This document shows positions 27,237 to 35,436 of a stretch of DNA of 64,000 nucleotides, in pieces; position 1 is the stretch's first letter; each line of letters starts with the position of its first letter. The notes below the pieces were generated by a model. That model was not told the origin of the DNA, ran no database searches, and saw only the letters and a program-made list of their open reading frames with translations. Origin of the DNA: DTFZ01 sp050260375 (GTDB lineage: Bacteria; Bacillota; Clostridia; Christensenellales; SZUA-584); assembly GCA_050260375.1 (NCBI GenBank), contig JBLNCA010000049.1:5013-69012 (forward strand), read 5' to 3'. A program made the translations under genes and the position numbers.

Positions 27237-27902
27237 ATGCATAAGACATTCGCTCAGCCGTTCTGGGAACAGCTTGCCAAGGGTATAGCGGGGCATTTCG
27301 GCGAGAACTGCGAGGTTGTGATACACGATCTTACCAAAGACCCCGAGCACAGCATCGTTTATATCGAGAACGGGCATGTAACGGGCCGCAGTGCGGGGGA
27401 AGGCGCGTCCAAGGTAGTGCTGGAAGCGCTTAAGAAAAAGCCGGAGGAGCTTTGTGACCGCATAAACTACCTGACTGAAACGGAGGACGGAAGGGTACTC
27501 AAGTCCAGCACTATATACATACGCGACAACTCGGGCAACGTGGTGGGCATACTTGGCATAAATTACGATATTACGAACTTTATGATGATGGACCATGCAA
27601 TAAAAGGCTTGCTGCGCACGAACGAAGTGGAAAAGCCCGAAAAGATAAGCAACAGCGTGCACGGGCTGCTCGAAGAGCTTATCGAACAGTCGGTGCGCCT
27701 GGTCGGCAAGCCGGTATTTCAAATGAACAGGGAAGACAAGATACGCGCGATACAGTTTCTTTACGACGAAGGCGCTTTCCTGATAACAAAATCCAGCGAC
27801 AGGGTATCAAAATACTTCGGCATATCTAAGTATACGCTGTACAACTACATCGATCAAAAGGATGAAGGGGAAGTTGCTCCGGGAAACGCGGGCCGCGGCT
27901 GA
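27237..27902 (+). CDS. YheO-type PAS/HTH transcriptional regulator
   Basis: The 221-residue protein has an N-terminal YheO-like PAS domain (about 10-115; GENCEVVIHDL, VGILGINYD) and a C-terminal helix-turn-helix (about 160-212; REDKIRAIQFLYDEGAF, VSKYFGISKYTLYNYID). The ATG at 27237 follows AGGAAAGGAG; the in-frame start at 27198 lies inside ygeX. Relatives such as DauR sense amino-acid-like molecules. Being last in the purine operon it probably regulates that operon, possibly via the 12421-12435 palindrome (inference). Confidence 0.9.
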   Translation: MHKTFAQPFWEQLAKGIAGHFGENCEVVIHDLTKDPEHSIVYIENGHVTGRSAGEGASKVVLEALKKKPEELCDRINYLTETEDGRVLKSSTIYIRDNSGNVVGILGINYDITNFMMMDHAIKGLLRTNEVEKPEKISNSVHGLLEELIEQSVRLVGKPVFQMNREDKIRAIQFLYDEGAFLITKSSDRVSKYFGISKYTLYNYIDQKDEGEVAPGNAGRG

Positions 27903-27972
27903 ACGCGCCCTTATTTGCCGGACGGTTAAGAGTATTTTTTCCGAACATTATATTAATTTTAGCTTGCATCGT

Positions 27973-28013
27973 TTGAAAATTCACTTGTATTTCCGTTATA
28001 TTTATGCTACGCT
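27973..28013 (+). promoter_or_regulatory. Promoter candidates for the nucleoside-importer operon
   Basis: Two overlapping readings are possible: TTGAAA (27973-27978) with TATATT (27997-28002, 18-bp spacer), or TTGTAT (27985-27990) with TACGCT (28008-28013, 17-bp spacer). Either gives a leader of roughly 200 nt before bmpA. Confidence 0.45.
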
Positions 28014-28029
28014 TTTTACATAATTAGAG

Positions 28030-28065
28030 ACAAAGATGTTCTAAAAAGGATGATCTTTGTTTTTT
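28030..28065 (+). terminator. Intrinsic terminator or attenuator ahead of bmpA
   Basis: ACAAAGAT (28030-28037) pairs perfectly with ATCTTTGT (28053-28060), and six T follow (28060-28065). The 15-nt loop holds AAAAAGGATG. It may simply end the purine operon. But if transcription starts at about 28010 it lies in the bmpA leader and would act as an attenuator. Confidence 0.6.
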
Positions 28066-28087
28066 ATATTGCATATGCGGGAAGAAA

Positions 28088-28133
28088 CTGCGGTTAACGG
28101 TTGGGATTCAGATTCTCTCATGAAAAACCGCAG
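28088..28133 (+). other. Long-range stem in the bmpA leader
   Basis: CTGCGGTT (28088-28095) is perfectly complementary to AACCGCAG (28126-28133), enclosing 30 nt. Downstream, TAAACCGGTTCG at 28162-28173 contains an ACCGGT palindrome. I could not match this to a purine riboswitch: the conserved loop sequences are absent. Confidence 0.35.
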
Positions 28134-28210
28134 GCAACAGCCATAATTTGTGAGATAAGAATAAACCGGTTCGAATTTCACATTTTAATAATTTTTCAGG
28201 AGGGATACAT

Positions 28211-29365
28211 ATGAAAAAACTATTGGTGCTTGTGCTTGCGCTGCTGATGGCGGCCTTTGTGTTTGCGGGCTGCGGACAGCAATCTTCACAAACTCCTTCG
28301 AATGCTCCCGCTTCAGGCGGAACAGGCGTTATGCCTGCTGTCGCTAAAGAGGATTTGAAGGTCGGCGTTATACACATCGGAGACCCGTCCGCGGGTTCGG
28401 GCTACACCTACGCGCACGATCAGGGCATTATTAAGATGCAGCAGGCTCTCGGCCTTAAGGACGAGCAAATAGACCGCAAGATCAACGTTAACGACACGGA
28501 CCCTGCCGCTATAGAGTCCGCGATGAGGGAATGCGTTGAGGAAGGCTGCCAGATAATATTTGCTACGAGCTGGGGCTATATGGATACTTGCGAAGCGCTC
28601 GCCAAAGAGTTCCCGAACGTTATCTTCTCGCATGCGTCAGGCTACAAGAGCAACGATAAAAACTTCAATAACTACTTTGGACGTATTTACCAGGCTCGCT
28701 ACCTCTCGGGCATAGCCGCCGGCATGAAAACGCAGTCCGGCAAGATAGGCTATGTAGCCGCAATGGGCAAAGACAACTCCGAGGTCACCGGCGGCCTTAA
28801 CGCTTTCGCTATAGGCGTGAAGGAAGTTAACCCGGACGCCAAGGTTTATGTAAAGGTCACCAACAGCTGGTATGACCCGAACGGTGAGAGCAACGCCGCC
28901 AAAGCTCTGATTTCCTTAGGCTGCGACGTTATAGGCCAGCACTGCGATACTCCCAACCCGCAGCTCGAGGCTGAAAAAGCCGGCGTATGGGGCGTAGGAT
29001 ACAACTCGGATATGTCCAAAGACGCTCCTAAAGCGACCATTACCTCCGTTGTCTGGGACTGGGGCGTATACTACACGGCGGCTGTCCAGGCGCTCATAGA
29101 AGGAAAATGGGATAACGCGAACTACTTCGGCGGCATGAAAGAGGGCATGGTAGGCATTACGGCGCTGAGTGACCTCGCTGCCGAAGGAACGCAGGAAGCC
29201 ATTGACGCTGCCAAGGCCAAGATATTGAACGAAGGCTTCAACGTATTTGACGGCGTACTCAAGACGAACGACGGACAGACAATAGGCGAAGAAGGCAAAA
29301 CGCTGGACGACGCGACGATTACCGGAAAGCTCAACTGGTATTTCGAAAATGTCATAGCCGAATAA
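28211..29365 (+). CDS. BMP-family nucleoside-binding lipoprotein of an ABC importer
   Basis: The 384-residue protein has a lipoprotein signal peptide with lipobox VFAGC and lipidated Cys21, then a short Ser/Pro/Ala-rich linker. The BMP/PnrA-type periplasmic-binding domain (DLKVGVIHIGDPSAGSGYT, about 53-71) follows. BMP proteins bind purine nucleosides or related compounds at the outer face of the membrane. The ribosome site AGGAGGG is strong. ATPase and two permease genes follow after 222 bp containing a terminator and two hairpin elements, so the binding protein is probably made in excess over the membrane parts. Confidence 0.93.
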   Translation: MKKLLVLVLALLMAAFVFAGCGQQSSQTPSNAPASGGTGVMPAVAKEDLKVGVIHIGDPSAGSGYTYAHDQGIIKMQQALGLKDEQIDRKINVNDTDPAAIESAMRECVEEGCQIIFATSWGYMDTCEALAKEFPNVIFSHASGYKSNDKNFNNYFGRIYQARYLSGIAAGMKTQSGKIGYVAAMGKDNSEVTGGLNAFAIGVKEVNPDAKVYVKVTNSWYDPNGESNAAKALISLGCDVIGQHCDTPNPQLEAEKAGVWGVGYNSDMSKDAPKATITSVVWDWGVYYTAAVQALIEGKWDNANYFGGMKEGMVGITALSDLAAEGTQEAIDAAKAKILNEGFNVFDGVLKTNDGQTIGEEGKTLDDATITGKLNWYFENVIAE

Positions 29366-29393
29366 TTAAAGCATGATTAAGATATAGTGTGAA

Positions 29394-29427
29394 AGCGTCA
29401 AAAAGTTTGTTCTTTTTGACGCTTTTT
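29394..29427 (+). terminator. Strong terminator between bmpA and its ATPase gene
   Basis: AGCGTCAAAAAG (29394-29405) pairs perfectly with CTTTTTGACGCT (29412-29423) over a TTTGTT loop, and TTTT follows. A 12-bp perfect stem plus a T tract should terminate many transcripts after the binding-protein gene. A TATAAT at 29454-29459 could restart transcription. Confidence 0.8.
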
Positions 29428-29475
29428 ACTATTAAAAATGCTATGTGTTAGTATATAATGAATACTGTCAGTTTA

Positions 29476-29557
29476 TTATACCCCCGGCAAAGTCGCGGAG
29501 TTTATAGGGTGTAAATAACGGGGCCCCCATAAAGCCCAAAGCTTTGTGGGGTATAGA
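29476..29557 (+). repeat. Two family-1 elements, first one degenerate
   Basis: A decayed copy (about 29476-29515) keeps CCCCGGCAAAGTCG and the GGGTGTAAA end. An intact-looking copy follows (about 29516-29557): ACGGGGCCCCCATAAAGC, loop CCAA, then AGCTTTGTGGGG. They lie between the bmpA terminator and the ribosome site of the ATPase gene. Confidence 0.8.
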
Positions 29558-29587
29558 TCATTGCATTATATGACAATGAGGTGAGAT

Positions 29588-31138
29588 ATGGATTTCGTGG
29601 AAACAGCGAATGAGGATGGGCGCCTTGCAATAGAGTGCAGAGGCATATCGAAATCTTTCGGCAAAGTACTTGCAAACGACAGCATAGATCTCGACGTTCA
29701 TTTTGGCGAGATACTGGCGTTGCTCGGCGAAAACGGCTCGGGCAAGACTACGCTTATGAACATGCTTTCCGGAATATACCACCCGGATGCGGGCAGTATA
29801 TTTGTGGAAGGCAGGCAGGTACATATAAACTCGCCCGCCGATTCTTTTGAACTCGGCATAGGCATGATACATCAGCATTTTAAGCTGGTGGACGTACTCA
29901 GCGCGATGGACAATATCGTTCTCGGCATACGGGAAAAGCGCTTGAAGCCAAAGCAGTTAAAAGAGAAGATATTGTCGTTATGCAAAAAATACGAACTCGA
30001 GGTAGACCCCGAAAAAAAGATATACAACATGTCGGTAAGCGAGAAGCAGACCGTCGAGATATTAAAGCTGCTTTACAGGGGAGCGCGCATACTCATACTG
30101 GACGAGCCTACCGCGGTGCTGACGCCTCAGGAAACGGAAAAGCTGTTTGTCATATTAAGAAAGATGAAAGAGCAAGGCTGCGCGGTAATAATAATAACGC
30201 ACAAGCTGGGCGAAGTGATGGAGATATCCGACCGCGTGACTATACTTCGCAAAGGGCGGAGCATAGGAACGGTGATAACGTCCGAGACTAACGAGCTTCA
30301 GCTTACCGAGCTTATGGTAGGGCGAGCAGTAAACCTTCACATAAAGCGGCCGGAAACGCGCGACAAGGAAAAGGTGCTCGAGGTAAAGACTTTAACCGCT
30401 AACAAACCCGACGGCACGAGGGGCATAAAAGACGTAAACTTTGAAATGTTCACGGGGGAGATACTCGGCGTAGCGGGTATCGCCGGAAGCGGGCAGAAAG
30501 AGCTGTGCGAGGCGCTTACGGGGCTGTTGCGCGCGCAAGGCGGCGCTGTCAGGCTGCGCGACGAGGATATACTGGGGAAAACTCCGTACGAGATACAAAA
30601 GCTGGGCATAAGGCTCGCGTTTGTGCCGGAAGACCGGCTGGGCATGGGGCTTGTCGGCTCGATGGGCATGGCGGACAACATGCTGCTTAAAACATATAAC
30701 GAAGGCAAATCGTTCTTTGTAGACCGGCGGCCCGCTAGGGAGCTTGCCGAAAAGCTCATCGAAAAGCTGGAGGTGCAGACGCCCTCGATAGACTTCCCCG
30801 TACGCCGCCTGTCGGGAGGCAATGTTCAAAAAGTGCTTATAGGGCGGGAGATAGAATCCAATCCCGTTATACTTATCACGGCATATCCCGTACGCGGCCT
30901 TGATATAAACTCTTCATACACGATATATGATCTTTTGAACGCTCAGAAGGAGAAGGGCGTTTCCGTTATGTTTGTCGGCGAGGACCTCGACGTGCTGATG
31001 GAGCTTGCCGACAGGATAATGGTGCTTTGCCACGGAGAGGTGACCGGCATAGTGGACCCGCGCAGCGTTACAAAAGAGCAGATCGGCCTTTTGATGACGG
31101 GAGCTTCTTTCGAGGAGGTATCTGCTAATGCAAACTAG
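29588..31138 (+). CDS. Nucleoside ABC transporter ATPase (two ABC domains, NupA-like)
   Basis: The 516-residue tandem ATPase is of the CUT2/BMP type. Domain 1 has Walker A GENGSGKTT (47-55), a degenerate signature MSVSEKQTVEI and Walker B ILILDEPT. Domain 2 has a weak P-loop (GIAGSGQKE), the signature LSGGNVQKV and a degenerate Walker B (ILITAYPVRGLD). Such asymmetry is normal in this family. It powers import through the two permeases that follow and overlaps the first permease gene by 11 bp. Confidence 0.94.
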   Translation: MDFVETANEDGRLAIECRGISKSFGKVLANDSIDLDVHFGEILALLGENGSGKTTLMNMLSGIYHPDAGSIFVEGRQVHINSPADSFELGIGMIHQHFKLVDVLSAMDNIVLGIREKRLKPKQLKEKILSLCKKYELEVDPEKKIYNMSVSEKQTVEILKLLYRGARILILDEPTAVLTPQETEKLFVILRKMKEQGCAVIIITHKLGEVMEISDRVTILRKGRSIGTVITSETNELQLTELMVGRAVNLHIKRPETRDKEKVLEVKTLTANKPDGTRGIKDVNFEMFTGEILGVAGIAGSGQKELCEALTGLLRAQGGAVRLRDEDILGKTPYEIQKLGIRLAFVPEDRLGMGLVGSMGMADNMLLKTYNEGKSFFVDRRPARELAEKLIEKLEVQTPSIDFPVRRLSGGNVQKVLIGREIESNPVILITAYPVRGLDINSSYTIYDLLNAQKEKGVSVMFVGEDLDVLMELADRIMVLCHGEVTGIVDPRSVTKEQIGLLMTGASFEEVSANAN

Positions 31139-32225
31139 AAAGCTTAAATCAAAAGAGCCGTTTGTGCATGTAGAAAAACGCAACGAGTTGGGTCCGAGAG
31201 AGTCTCTGCTGCTGCGCCTTGGTTCGGTATTGCTTGCGCTGATAGCCGGCGGCATTTTTATGATCGCTATAGGACACAACCCTTTTGAATTGTACGGCAC
31301 TATTATTTCAGGCGCTTTCAGAAGCGAAATGGCTTTTCAGGCGACTATCAAGATAATGATACCGCTTCTTATATCGTCGCTCGCCGTAACGCTTGCTTTT
31401 AAAATGAGGTTCTGGAATATCGGCGGGGAGGGGCAGATAATAATGGGCGCTATATGCTCCTCTTACTTCGCGCTGTTTTGCAGCGACCTGCCCCATCCTT
31501 TGCTGATGCTTATAATGTTTATTGCGGGCGCCGTAGGCGGCGGGCTGTGGGGGCTTATACCCGCCTTTTTCAAGGTTAAGTTTGACACGAATGAAACGCT
31601 GCTGACGCTGATGCTTAACTATATAGCGCTCAATATCATAGTGCTGCTGCGCGACGGCCCTTGGGCAGACCCGACTTCACAGGGGTTCCCGAAGATATCG
31701 CGGTTTGTAGATAACGCGCAGCTTGATAAGCTTTTCGGCATACAGATAGGCTGGCTTATAGGGCTGGTGCTCGTTGTTGCTGTACTTGTCTATTTGAGAT
31801 ATACGAAGCACGGCTATGAGATAAGCGTGGTGGGCGAAAGCAAATCCACCGCGACATACGCGGGCATAAACGTAAAGAAGGTAGTGCTGCGCACAATGTT
31901 CATAAGCGGCGCAATAGCGGGCGTTGCGGGCATGGTGCAGTCTTCGGGCTCGGACTACACGCTGGCGACGGCAGTAGCGGGCGGCGTAGGCTTTACGGCC
32001 ATTATAGTCGTTTGGCTTGCCCACCTTAACACTGTTGGCATACTCGTTATATCGTTCCTTTTCAGCATACTTGAGAAGGGTTCCAGCGTAATGCAGTCCA
32101 CGTACGGCATATCCACGTATTCGGCAAACGTCATTCAGGGCATAATACTGTTTTTCGTGCTTGCCTGCGAGTTCTTCATATTCTATAAGTTTTCATTCAG
32201 ACGCAAAGGTAGGAGAAAAGTATGA
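31128..32225 (+). CDS. Nucleoside ABC transporter permease, subunit 1 (NupB-like)
   Basis: The 365-residue integral membrane protein has a cytoplasmic N-terminus and about nine to ten hydrophobic segments. It matches the BPD_transp_2 family used by BMP nucleoside importers (FWNIGGEGQIIMGAI near residue 100; VVGESKSTATYAGINVKK near 240). It pairs with the next gene to form the channel. The start overlaps the ATPase end by 11 bp and its own end overlaps the next gene by 4 bp, so all three membrane-complex parts are translationally coupled. Confidence 0.93.
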   Translation: MQTRKLKSKEPFVHVEKRNELGPRESLLLRLGSVLLALIAGGIFMIAIGHNPFELYGTIISGAFRSEMAFQATIKIMIPLLISSLAVTLAFKMRFWNIGGEGQIIMGAICSSYFALFCSDLPHPLLMLIMFIAGAVGGGLWGLIPAFFKVKFDTNETLLTLMLNYIALNIIVLLRDGPWADPTSQGFPKISRFVDNAQLDKLFGIQIGWLIGLVLVVAVLVYLRYTKHGYEISVVGESKSTATYAGINVKKVVLRTMFISGAIAGVAGMVQSSGSDYTLATAVAGGVGFTAIIVVWLAHLNTVGILVISFLFSILEKGSSVMQSTYGISTYSANVIQGIILFFVLACEFFIFYKFSFRRKGRRKV

Positions 32226-33175
32226 ATATCGTCGATTTTCTGGCCAATTCTATGCTGGCGGGCACGCCGCTGCTGTTTGGAATTCTGGGTGAAATATGCA
32301 ACGAACGCGTGGGCCATCTTAACTTAGGCGTAGAGGGCATGATGTCGCTTGGCGCCTGCTGCGGCTTTATGATAGGCCTTGCGTTCGACAACATAGTGCT
32401 GGCGCTTATCGCGGCGTTTGTTGCGGGCGCTTTGGGGGCTCTTATTTACGGAGTAGTCACCATAACATTCATGGCCGACCAGACTGTTACCGGCTTGACT
32501 CTTACGATATTCGGCGTAGGCGTTTCGAATTTCGTAGGCGAGCTTATGCTGAGTAACGCGCCTGAAAAAGTATTGAAGCTGGGCGAAACGATAAATGCGC
32601 AGATAGCGAACATTAATATTCCTGGCTTAAGCGACATACCCGTCGCCGGGCCGCTTTTATTCTCATATAATATGTTCGTATATCTGGGCGTTGTTATAGC
32701 CCTTATATTGGCTTTTTATTTCAGCCGTACCACGGCAGGACTGCACGCGCGCGTTATCGGCGAGAACCCCGCGGCGGCGGACGCGGCGGGCATCAACGTT
32801 AAAAAATTAAAGTACCTGCACGTGATGCTGGGCGGCGGAATATGCGGCATAGGCGGCGCGTACGCTTCGATGATAACGAACGGCGGCGTATGGCTGCCCA
32901 ACAGCGTCAACGGGCAGGGCTGGGTAGCCGTAGCGCTCGTAATATTCGCAAGCTGGAAGCCGTCAAAGGCAATATTGAGCGCTTTTGTGTTCGGCGCTTG
33001 CTCGGTGCTGAAGTTCTACATACCAAAATCGCTGCTCCCGATGCCAAACGCTATATACGATATGCTGCCGTTTATCGTTACTGCGCTGGTGCTGATTATA
33101 AGCTCGGTGCGCCGGTATAAGGAAAACCAGCAGCCCGCGAGCTGCGGCCAGAACTATTTCCGCGAGGAACGGTAA
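32222..33175 (+). CDS. Nucleoside ABC transporter permease, subunit 2 (NupC-like)
   Basis: The 317-residue membrane protein of the BPD_transp_2 family has about eight to nine hydrophobic segments and the typical GHLNLGVEGMMSLGA near residue 36 and VIGENPAAADAAGINVKKLKY near 180. It overlaps the preceding permease by 4 bp (ATGA). It is the last gene of the importer operon; a family-1 element and a terminator follow. Confidence 0.93.
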   Translation: MNIVDFLANSMLAGTPLLFGILGEICNERVGHLNLGVEGMMSLGACCGFMIGLAFDNIVLALIAAFVAGALGALIYGVVTITFMADQTVTGLTLTIFGVGVSNFVGELMLSNAPEKVLKLGETINAQIANINIPGLSDIPVAGPLLFSYNMFVYLGVVIALILAFYFSRTTAGLHARVIGENPAAADAAGINVKKLKYLHVMLGGGICGIGGAYASMITNGGVWLPNSVNGQGWVAVALVIFASWKPSKAILSAFVFGACSVLKFYIPKSLLPMPNAIYDMLPFIVTALVLIISSVRRYKENQQPASCGQNYFREER

Positions 33176-33193
33176 GTGCAAAGTATTAGCATA

Positions 33194-33232
33194 TTACACC
33201 CCGGCAAGCCTAACGTCTTGCCGGGGACCCCG
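33194..33232 (-). repeat. Family-1 palindromic element with TA on both sides
   Basis: The unit reads TTACACCCCGGCAAGCC, loop TAACG, then TCTTGCCGGGGACCCCG. TA dinucleotides stand immediately outside at 33192-33193 and 33233-33234, the pattern expected of a TA target duplication. Confidence 0.85.
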
Positions 33233-33241
33233 TATCAAGAC

Positions 33242-33269
33242 GAGGCAGGCCATAGGGCTTGCCTCTTTA
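33242..33269 (+). terminator. Terminator of the nucleoside importer operon
   Basis: GAGGCAGGCC (33242-33251) pairs with GGCTTGCCTC (33256-33265) over ATAG, with one mismatch, followed by TTTAT. It lies between two converging operons. Confidence 0.65.
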
Positions 33270-33297
33270 TATATGGCGTTATATAGAGAAATGGCTG

Positions 33298-34116
33298 TCA
33301 CCCGATTCCGCCGAGGTTTTTTATAATCTCGTTATAGCGCAATGTTGCCAGCGCGCTCGGCTTGTCTTTTTCACAGAAGGAAAGCCCGGCGAGTTTCGGA
33401 ACGACGCGCTGGGCAATGATTTGCCCATCGACCAATTTCGATTTCAGCGCTTCGAGGGCTTCTAAAAACCGCTTGTCATTCTTTGCCCGGTCATAGAACG
33501 ACAGAACGTATACGTAAATAAAGAGGTTATAGTTATAGAAAGGGTATTCTATCTGCATAAACAATTTGCCGATTCCATAGTGGCACGGGCCGATAGGCTT
33601 CTTTATGGCCCAATGCTCCAGCAGAAAATCCACAGCCCTGTCAAGCGCCGGTTCGCTGTTCAGATAATCGCTGAAGCGAAAAGCATTCAATGCGAGAAGC
33701 GTCGGAAAGGGATTTGAAAACTCTGTTTCCGGGCCGCGGCCGAACATGAACTTGTTGCAGCGCCAGCCTCCGTCCGTATGCTGTATATCAAAAAGATGCT
33801 CGAAGGTCTTTTGCAGCCTTGCGTCGAAAGCATACCCCATATAGCACAAAACCTCGGCGGCATGAATGGTATGGCATGGATAAATGGAACCTTTAGGGGT
33901 TAGTTTAAACCTTCCGTCCTCTTTCCAGGTGCTGAATATCTGGTCGGCGCATTCTTTAAGCAAGGGCTCTTTAGGGTCCATGCCCAATTCCAGCAGGAAA
34001 AGCACGCTGTTAAGAGTGGTGAAGGGAGATCCTATTATTAAACGTTTGTCAGGAGTGGTCCAGTAGTCGGCGCCGTTGTCGTATCTATGTGACAATATCG
34101 CCTCAACATCCGCCAA
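33298..34116 (-). CDS. Putative alpha/alpha-toroid (prenyltransferase/squalene-cyclase-like repeat) protein
   Basis: The 272-residue protein has no signal or membrane segment. It shows repeated aromatic, helix-paired blocks such as QHTDGGWRCNKF and SPFTTLNSVLFLLE, which recall terpenoid-cyclase or prenyltransferase toroids. I do not recognise a catalytic motif and assign no reaction. It is the last gene after the three xanthine dehydrogenase genes, 40 bp on, so it is probably co-transcribed. The start is odd: the only standard start is TTG 34116, yet the frame reads on naturally upstream (LAVDKRY) to an in-frame TAA. No ribosome site stands at the right distance. The N-terminus may be trimmed or the start unusual. 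Confidence 0.65.
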   Translation of the reverse strand: MADVEAILSHRYDNGADYWTTPDKRLIIGSPFTTLNSVLFLLELGMDPKEPLLKECADQIFSTWKEDGRFKLTPKGSIYPCHTIHAAEVLCYMGYAFDARLQKTFEHLFDIQHTDGGWRCNKFMFGRGPETEFSNPFPTLLALNAFRFSDYLNSEPALDRAVDFLLEHWAIKKPIGPCHYGIGKLFMQIEYPFYNYNLFIYVYVLSFYDRAKNDKRFLEALEALKSKLVDGQIIAQRVVPKLAGLSFCEKDKPSALATLRYNEIIKNLGGIG

Positions 34117-34156
34117 ATATCGCTTATCTACAGCTAATTATATTACCTCGTATCAG

Positions 34157-34978
34157 TCAGCCCTGCTGCGAGAGAAAATCATGTAGCAGCGCAAGGCACA
34201 CCCTCTTGCGGTATTCGGCGGTCGAGCGCTGGTCGTCTATGGGCGTTATATGCGGCTCGTACATGTCCGCTATATTGTCTTTCATGTCCCGGATTTGGGC
34301 GGGAGTTTTTCCGATAAGCGCCGATTCTATCTCCGGCCTGCGCACTACGGTGGGCGCCACGGAGCCGAACGCAACGGGCATAGCCGTGACAACCCCGTTT
34401 TCCACGCGCATCGCCGCGGCGAACGACGCTTTGGATATCGCCAGAGCGCGCCTTGCGCCAACTTTTTTGTAGTATGTTCGCGTAAATTCCGCTTTGGGTA
34501 TGATTATGCTTTCTAGAAGCTCGTCGGGGTTAAGGTCTATGCTGCGCACTCCCCGAATAAAAGAAGATATAGGCAATTCGCGTTTTCCGTTGACGGACGC
34601 AAGCACCACGCGCGCGTCCAGTATATATAACACGGGAAGCGTGTCTCCCGCGGGCGACGCGTTGCATATGTTGCCTCCCAGCGTGCCCATGTTGCGTATG
34701 GCGGGGGAGGCGACCTCAACAATTGCCTGCCGCAATATATCGGGCGTCGCGTCCGATTCCAAAAGCTGCGTGTACGTGCAGCACGCGCCGATTTTTATGC
34801 TGTCCTGGGTTTTTGTTATCTCGCGCAGCGAGGGGATATAGTTGAGAAACAAAAGGGGAGTGCCGTCACGGCGGTTTACCATCCAGTCCGTGCCGCCTGC
34901 GTAAGGTACGAGCGACGGACGCTCGGCTTTCGCAGCGAGCGCTTCCTCCAGCGTTTTGGGATAACAAGAGCCTACCAT
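34157..34978 (-). CDS. xdhB: Xanthine dehydrogenase FAD-binding subunit
   Basis: The 273-residue FAD subunit is of the CO dehydrogenase/xanthine dehydrogenase medium-chain type. The FAD motifs are VPYAGGTDW (about 24-32) and MGTLGGNICNASPAGD (about 106-121). It takes electrons from the [2Fe-2S] subunit and passes them to NAD+ or another acceptor. It overlaps the upstream Fe-S gene by 7 bp. Together with the next two genes it forms the complete three-subunit enzyme that oxidises hypoxanthine or xanthine. Substrate preference cannot be read from this subunit. Confidence 0.93.
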   Translation of the reverse strand: MVGSCYPKTLEEALAAKAERPSLVPYAGGTDWMVNRRDGTPLLFLNYIPSLREITKTQDSIKIGACCTYTQLLESDATPDILRQAIVEVASPAIRNMGTLGGNICNASPAGDTLPVLYILDARVVLASVNGKRELPISSFIRGVRSIDLNPDELLESIIIPKAEFTRTYYKKVGARRALAISKASFAAAMRVENGVVTAMPVAFGSVAPTVVRRPEIESALIGKTPAQIRDMKDNIADMYEPHITPIDDQRSTAEYRKRVCLALLHDFLSQQG

Positions 34979-35436
34979 AAATCACTCTCCTCGCTTGCCG
35001 CGCGTATCGCATCGACTATCATATTATACCCGGTGCAGCGGCAAAGGTTACCCGAAATAGCCTCTCTTATCTGCTGTTCGGTGGGATGAGCGTTACGGGA
35101 AAGCAGCGCCTCGGCAGCCATGACCATGCCCGGAGTGCAGTATCCGCACTGCACCGCGCCCGCCTCCGCGAACGCCTTTTCGAGCGCCGCATAGCGTTTT
35201 GTTTCCCGGAAACCTTCTATGGTAACTACTTTGGCGCCGCGTATGCTGCCCATTGCCACAAGGCAGGAGTTGACAAGCCGGCCGTCCAGCAGCACGCTGC
35301 ACGCGCCGCACTCGCCTTCGCCGCAGCCTTCTTTGGGCCCGGTAAGGCCAAAAAAGTTGCGCAGTATATCGAGAAGGCGCATCGAAGGGTCGCAGTCCAC
35401 GTAAACGGTGCGGCCGTTAAGCGTAAATTCTATCAT
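34972..35436 (-). CDS. xdhC: Xanthine dehydrogenase [2Fe-2S] subunit
   Basis: The 154-residue iron-sulfur subunit has both expected clusters: C38, C43, C46 and C58 for the ferredoxin-type site (GCGEGECGACSV) and C97, C100, C132 and C134 for the helical site (CGYCTPGM, CRC). It carries electrons from molybdenum to FAD. It overlaps both neighbours (7 bp and 4 bp), so the three subunits are made together. The name xdhC follows E. coli XdhABC usage; in other organisms xdhC names a maturation factor. Confidence 0.93.
   Translation of the reverse strand: MIEFTLNGRTVYVDCDPSMRLLDILRNFFGLTGPKEGCGEGECGACSVLLDGRLVNSCLVAMGSIRGAKVVTIEGFRETKRYAALEKAFAEAGAVQCGYCTPGMVMAAEALLSRNAHPTEQQIREAISGNLCRCTGYNMIVDAIRAASEESDLW

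Noticed and set aside
28030..28210. Purine (guanine/adenine) riboswitch before bmpA
   Set aside because: The conserved loop and junction sequences of purine riboswitches are not present; only unassigned stems are seen.
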